This document shows positions 4,507-6,640 of a stretch of 6,640 nt of DNA, one piece after another (position 1 is the first letter of the stretch; each line of letters opens with the position of its first letter). Both the position numbers and the translations under genes were made by a program. The stretch spans positions 1 through 6,640 of the forward strand of contig CAJGEB010000056.1 of the NCBI GenBank assembly GCA_904502045.1, given 5' to 3'. Origin of the DNA: an uncultured Oscillospiraceae bacterium (GTDB lineage Bacteria; Bacillota; Clostridia; Oscillospirales; Ruminococcaceae). A model generated the notes under the pieces. The model made no database searches. It was given only the letters and a program-made list of their open reading frames with translations, and was not told the origin of the DNA.

Positions 4507-6640
4507 TTATGTTACAACAACGACATTTTTGGCGCCTAATTGGCGTTTTAGTTCCGCAATGAGAGTGGGGGATAGGTCGGCGAAAAGAGTTTGCGGAGCC
4601 AGGAGCTTTTTACCGGTATCTTCAAATACCATATATACAGGGGTATTTCCCGAAAGAACGGATAAAAGACTTTGGATGCGGCGGAACTCCTGCGAAGACA
4701 TCGAGGGGAGTTTCAGATAAAGTCCGGGGCGGGAAGCTTTTTTCTCCTGAGCGGGAGCCGTCTGGGGCGTAGAAGCAGCCGAAGCGGGAGAAGTCGCAGA
4801 GAAAGCAGGAGTTCTCCGAGATGGAGCTCGCAACAAGGAGTGCGCATTTTCGGGTGAAGCGATACGCTCACAGACGAGCTTCGGAGCCTCATCGTCACGG
4901 GAAGATATTCTTCCTGAAATTGCTACTGTTTGTCCGACCTCCAAAAGTCTTGAGGAGTCAAGGTAAACCTTTGGAAAGAGAATTGCTTCGATGGAACCGG
5001 ACTTATCTTCAATGTTAATGAAAGCCATCACATCTCCGGATTTTACTGTTTTCACGGATTTTGAGAGTATTACCGCGAGGAGATTTACATATTTTCCGTC
5101 ATTTTGAGATGCGGGATTTTCTTCATCGCCGAGAATGTCGCGGATATTGACAGCGCTGATCTCTTCTGCTAAAGAAGAGTACTCGTCGAGGGGGTGTCCT
5201 GAGAGGTAGAGTCCGGTGGTATCCTTTTCCATAGTAAGCAGCTCGTTTAAAGGGAACTCCTCAAAGGTCTTAAACTTAAAAGAGGAGACCTCGGACTCTG
5301 AAAAATCCCCAAACAGATTAAGCTGTCCCGAAATGTTATTTTTTCTTTCGGTTTCGATTCCGCTGAGGAGCTCCTCATAACCGAGCAGCATAGTTTTGCG
5401 GTTGAGTCCGAAGGAATCGAGGGCGCCGCTTTTGATGAGGGACTCAAGGGTGCGCTTGTTGAGGTCCTTACCCGACATTCTCTCGCAGAAATCCTGAAAA
5501 GAGGAGAAGGGGGACGCGGAGCGCTCAGCTATGAGTGATTCCAGAAAATTTCTACCCAAATTTTTAACTGCGAGCAAGCCGAAGCGAATGGAATTTCCCT
5601 CTGCGGTAAATCCGGCAAAGCTGTCGTTTACGGTAGGGGGCAAAACTGCAATACCGAGTTTTTGGCATTCGGCAATATATTCAGCGACTTTAGAGGAGTT
5701 GTCGAGCACACTGGTGAGGAGTGCCGACATATATTCCAGCGGGTAATAAGCCTTGAGATATGCGGTGCGGTAAGCGAGCATAGCGTAGGCGGCAGCGTGA
5801 GCCTTGTTAAAAGCGTAGGAAGCAAAGGAGCTCATCTCGTCGAAAATTTCGTTAGCGATTTTTTCGCTTACTCCGTTAGCAACGGCTCCGACACAAGCAA
5901 CCGAGCCATCGGGATTTTTCGCACCGTAGATGAAGCTGGAGCGCTCCTTTTCCATAATATCCGCCTTTTTCTTAGCCATAGCACGACGAACGAGGTCGGC
6001 TCTTCCGTAGGAAAATCCGGCGAGCTCGCGGCATATCTGCATAACCTGCTCCTGATAAACGATGCAGCCGTAGGTAACGTTGAGAATATTTTTGAGGAGC
6101 GGGTGCTTATAAGAGATTTTATCGGGATTATGTCTGTTTTGGATATAGGTGTCGATGGAATCCATCGGGCCGGGACGGTAAAGTGAGATTACTGCGATGA
6201 GGTCCTCAATGGATTCGGGCTTGAGTCCCGAAAGGACGTTGCGCATACCGGTGGATTCGAACTGGAACACACCTTGAGTTAACCCTTGCGACAGCATATC
6301 AAAGACGCGCTTATCGTTTTCGGGAATATTATCAATAGAGAAATCGGGAGTAATTTTTCGGATCATTTTTTCGGCATCGCTGATTACCGTGAGGTTGCGA
6401 AGGCCGAGGAAATCCATTTTAAGCAGACCGAGCTCCTCGATGGTGGTCATCGGGAACTGGGTAACTATTGAATCGCCGTTTTTCTGCACGGGAACGTAGG
6501 AATCCACCGGTTCGCGTGAAATAACCACCGCAGCGGCGTGTGTAGAAGCGTGGCGGGGCATACCCTCAAGCTTTTTGGCAAGGTCAATGAGTCGTTTGAT
6601 CTGTGCATCGCTGTCGTACAATTCACGAAGCGATTTCGAT
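4507..6640 (-). CDS. dnaE: DNA polymerase III alpha subunit DnaE (5' part outside window)
   Basis: The C-terminal 710 residues of the replicative polymerase subunit. The frame is open to the window edge (SKSLRE precedes LYDSDAQIKR), so the gene starts outside; about 450 residues are missing, including the PHP domain and the first two catalytic aspartates. Visible in order: the palm segment MPRHASTHAAAVVIS and MDFLGLRN, whose Asp (codon 6414-6412) corresponds to the third catalytic carboxylate (E. coli D555); fingers segments FQFESTGMRN, YQEQVMQICRELAGF, RADLVRRAMAKKK and FNKAHAAAYAML; the helix-hairpin-helix region around LPPTVNDSFAGF; GLYLSGHPLDEY; and an OB fold (about 5095-4850). A Ser/Ala/Pro/Thr-rich linker (about 4830-4731) and a final 70-residue domain ending in VVVVT follow. 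It extends primers at the replication fork; in Firmicutes it usually works with PolC, which is not in view. It is followed by pfkA on the same strand. Confidence 0.97.
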   Translation of the reverse strand, partial: SKSLRELYDSDAQIKRLIDLAKKLEGMPRHASTHAAAVVISREPVDSYVPVQKNGDSIVTQFPMTTIEELGLLKMDFLGLRNLTVISDAEKMIRKITPDFSIDNIPENDKRVFDMLSQGLTQGVFQFESTGMRNVLSGLKPESIEDLIAVISLYRPGPMDSIDTYIQNRHNPDKISYKHPLLKNILNVTYGCIVYQEQVMQICRELAGFSYGRADLVRRAMAKKKADIMEKERSSFIYGAKNPDGSVACVGAVANGVSEKIANEIFDEMSSFASYAFNKAHAAAYAMLAYRTAYLKAYYPLEYMSALLTSVLDNSSKVAEYIAECQKLGIAVLPPTVNDSFAGFTAEGNSIRFGLLAVKNLGRNFLESLIAERSASPFSSFQDFCERMSGKDLNKRTLESLIKSGALDSFGLNRKTMLLGYEELLSGIETERKNNISGQLNLFGDFSESEVSSFKFKTFEEFPLNELLTMEKDTTGLYLSGHPLDEYSSLAEEISAVNIRDILGDEENPASQNDGKYVNLLAVILSKSVKTVKSGDVMAFINIEDKSGSIEAILFPKVYLDSSRLLEVGQTVAISGRISSRDDEAPKLVCERIASPENAHSLLRAPSRRTPAFSATSPASAASTPQTAPAQEKKASRPGLYLKLPSMSSQEFRRIQSLLSVLSGNTPVYMVFEDTGKKLLAPQTLFADLSPTLIAELKRQLGAKNVVVVT

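Noticed and set aside
5662..6186. A 174-codon plus-strand frame inside dnaE
   Set aside because: It is fully antisense to conserved polymerase motifs (fingers region), has no good ribosome binding site and no recognisable domain.
6619..6621. TTG at 6621 as the start of dnaE
   Set aside because: The frame continues with family-like residues to the window edge, and the protein would lack the PHP domain and two catalytic aspartates; the gene is simply cut by the window.
1..6640. CRISPR array, tRNA, rRNA or insertion sequence
   Set aside because: No regularly spaced long repeats, cloverleaf, rRNA-like stretch, transposase or terminal inverted repeats were seen.

Overview
The window looks like a chromosomal segment of a low-to-moderate GC Gram-positive anaerobe of class Clostridia, possibly a Ruminococcus/Oscillospiraceae-type organism. 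The reasons are a RicT (YaaT) homologue upstream of trmN6 and rsmI, as in the Bacillus holB-yaaT-yabA-yabB-yazA-yabC neighbourhood; a small clostridial-type 2[4Fe-4S] ferredoxin; a dnaE-pfkA pair; and AGGAGG-type ribosome binding sites. The genus is inference; no rRNA or species marker is present.

Layout: (1) Positions 1-2565, plus strand: the 3' part of ricT, a short ferredoxin gene with its own promoter, then trmN6 (tRNA adenine methyltransferase) overlapping rsmI (16S rRNA 2'-O-methyltransferase). This is an RNA-modification and Fe-S block. A bidirectional terminator closes it at 2580-2607. (2) Positions 2615-3382: an AT-rich insert with two divergent small genes, a zinc-ribbon/TM2 membrane protein (minus) and an XRE-type helix-turn-helix regulator (plus). 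Their 114-bp shared intergenic region holds a near-consensus sigma-A promoter, two matching 12-bp dyad boxes exactly 20 bp apart, and a separate perfect palindrome. This looks like a small self-contained regulatory module. (3) Positions 3388-6640, minus strand: the 3' 710 codons of dnaE (DNA polymerase III alpha), then pfkA (ATP-dependent 6-phosphofructokinase) with its own promoter and a strong terminator.

The two outer blocks are housekeeping genes (translation quality, replication, glycolysis) that converge on the middle insert. The middle insert is the only accessory-looking part and the best candidate for something undescribed: a repressor-like protein encoded next to a membrane protein whose promoter is overlaid by repeated operator-like sites. 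The second point of interest is the ferredoxin between ricT and trmN6, where Bacillus has yabA. I see no transposon, phage gene, CRISPR array, tRNA or rRNA.
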